A stretch of DNA of 22,966 bases from Halieaceae bacterium UBA3479. Lineage in GTDB: Bacteria; Pseudomonadota; Gammaproteobacteria; Pseudomonadales; Halieaceae. Positions within the stretch are counted from its first letter, which is position 1; each line of letters starts with the position of its first letter. This document shows positions 22,962 through 22,966 of the stretch, piece after piece. The translations under genes and the position numbers were made by a program. The notes below the pieces were generated by a model. The model was not told where the DNA came from and ran no database searches. It saw only the letters and a list, made by a program, of their open reading frames with translations. The stretch covers positions 1-22,966 of the forward strand of contig DFQW01000197.1 of the NCBI GenBank assembly GCA_002377985.1. Reading direction: 5' to 3'.

Positions 22962-22966
22962 TCCTT

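Overview
The window looks like a chromosomal segment from a marine-type gammaproteobacterium, probably near the Cellvibrionales (OM60/NOR5-like) or a Pseudomonas relative. The placement is an inference. It rests on gene orders I know from pseudomonads (nrdR-ribD-ribE-ribBA-ribH-nusB-thiL-pgpA, and tRNA-Leu/rnr-rlmB-rpsF-rpsR-membrane protein-rplI-dnaB) and on close residue-level resemblance to E. coli and Pseudomonas proteins. There is no IS element, prophage block, CRISPR array or rRNA gene, and no gene-free stretch over 300 bases. The longest gaps are about 140-220 bp and hold promoters or leaders.

Layout. (1) 1-206: the 3' end of ispA on the plus strand, converging on (2) a long minus-strand operon, 7290 down to 223: glyA, nrdR, ribD, ribE, a ribBA-like gene, ribH, nusB, thiL, pgpA. 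Most junctions from nrdR onward overlap by 1-11 nt. (3) A plus-strand island, 7508-12110: rimB-like protease, rimK, an AstE/AspA-type M14 hydrolase, a small unknown protein, and ettA. (4) radA on the minus strand (12165-13544). (5) A plus-strand pair, 13633-15268: a protein with three DnaT-like repeats and a lambda P-like helicase loader. (6) A minus-strand block, 22704 down to 15269: rnr, rlmB, rpsF, rpsR, a membrane protein, rplI, dnaB and an orphan Hpt gene. (7) A complete tRNA-Leu(CAG) at the right edge.

How the genes fit together. The left operon joins one-carbon metabolism, control of deoxyribonucleotide synthesis, flavin synthesis, thiamine diphosphate synthesis and phosphatidylglycerol synthesis. 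Its ribBA product has lost the catalytic residues of BOTH halves, so it should be a pseudoenzyme and functional ribA/ribB must lie elsewhere. The middle island pairs an amide-forming ligase (RimK) with two different hydrolases, and the presumed RimK substrate, ribosomal protein S6, is encoded about 9 kb away with a very acidic tail ending in Glu-Glu. The DnaT-repeat and lambda P-like pair lies next to dnaB and resembles the domesticated phage O/P replication genes (dopC/dopE) proposed as a third type of replicative-helicase loader.

The strongest leads are the double-degenerate RibBA, the phage-derived loader pair with a triplicated DnaT domain, and the RimB-RimK-M14 writer/eraser cassette. 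Start codons are often not ATG (about 10 of 25 complete genes), several beyond doubt.
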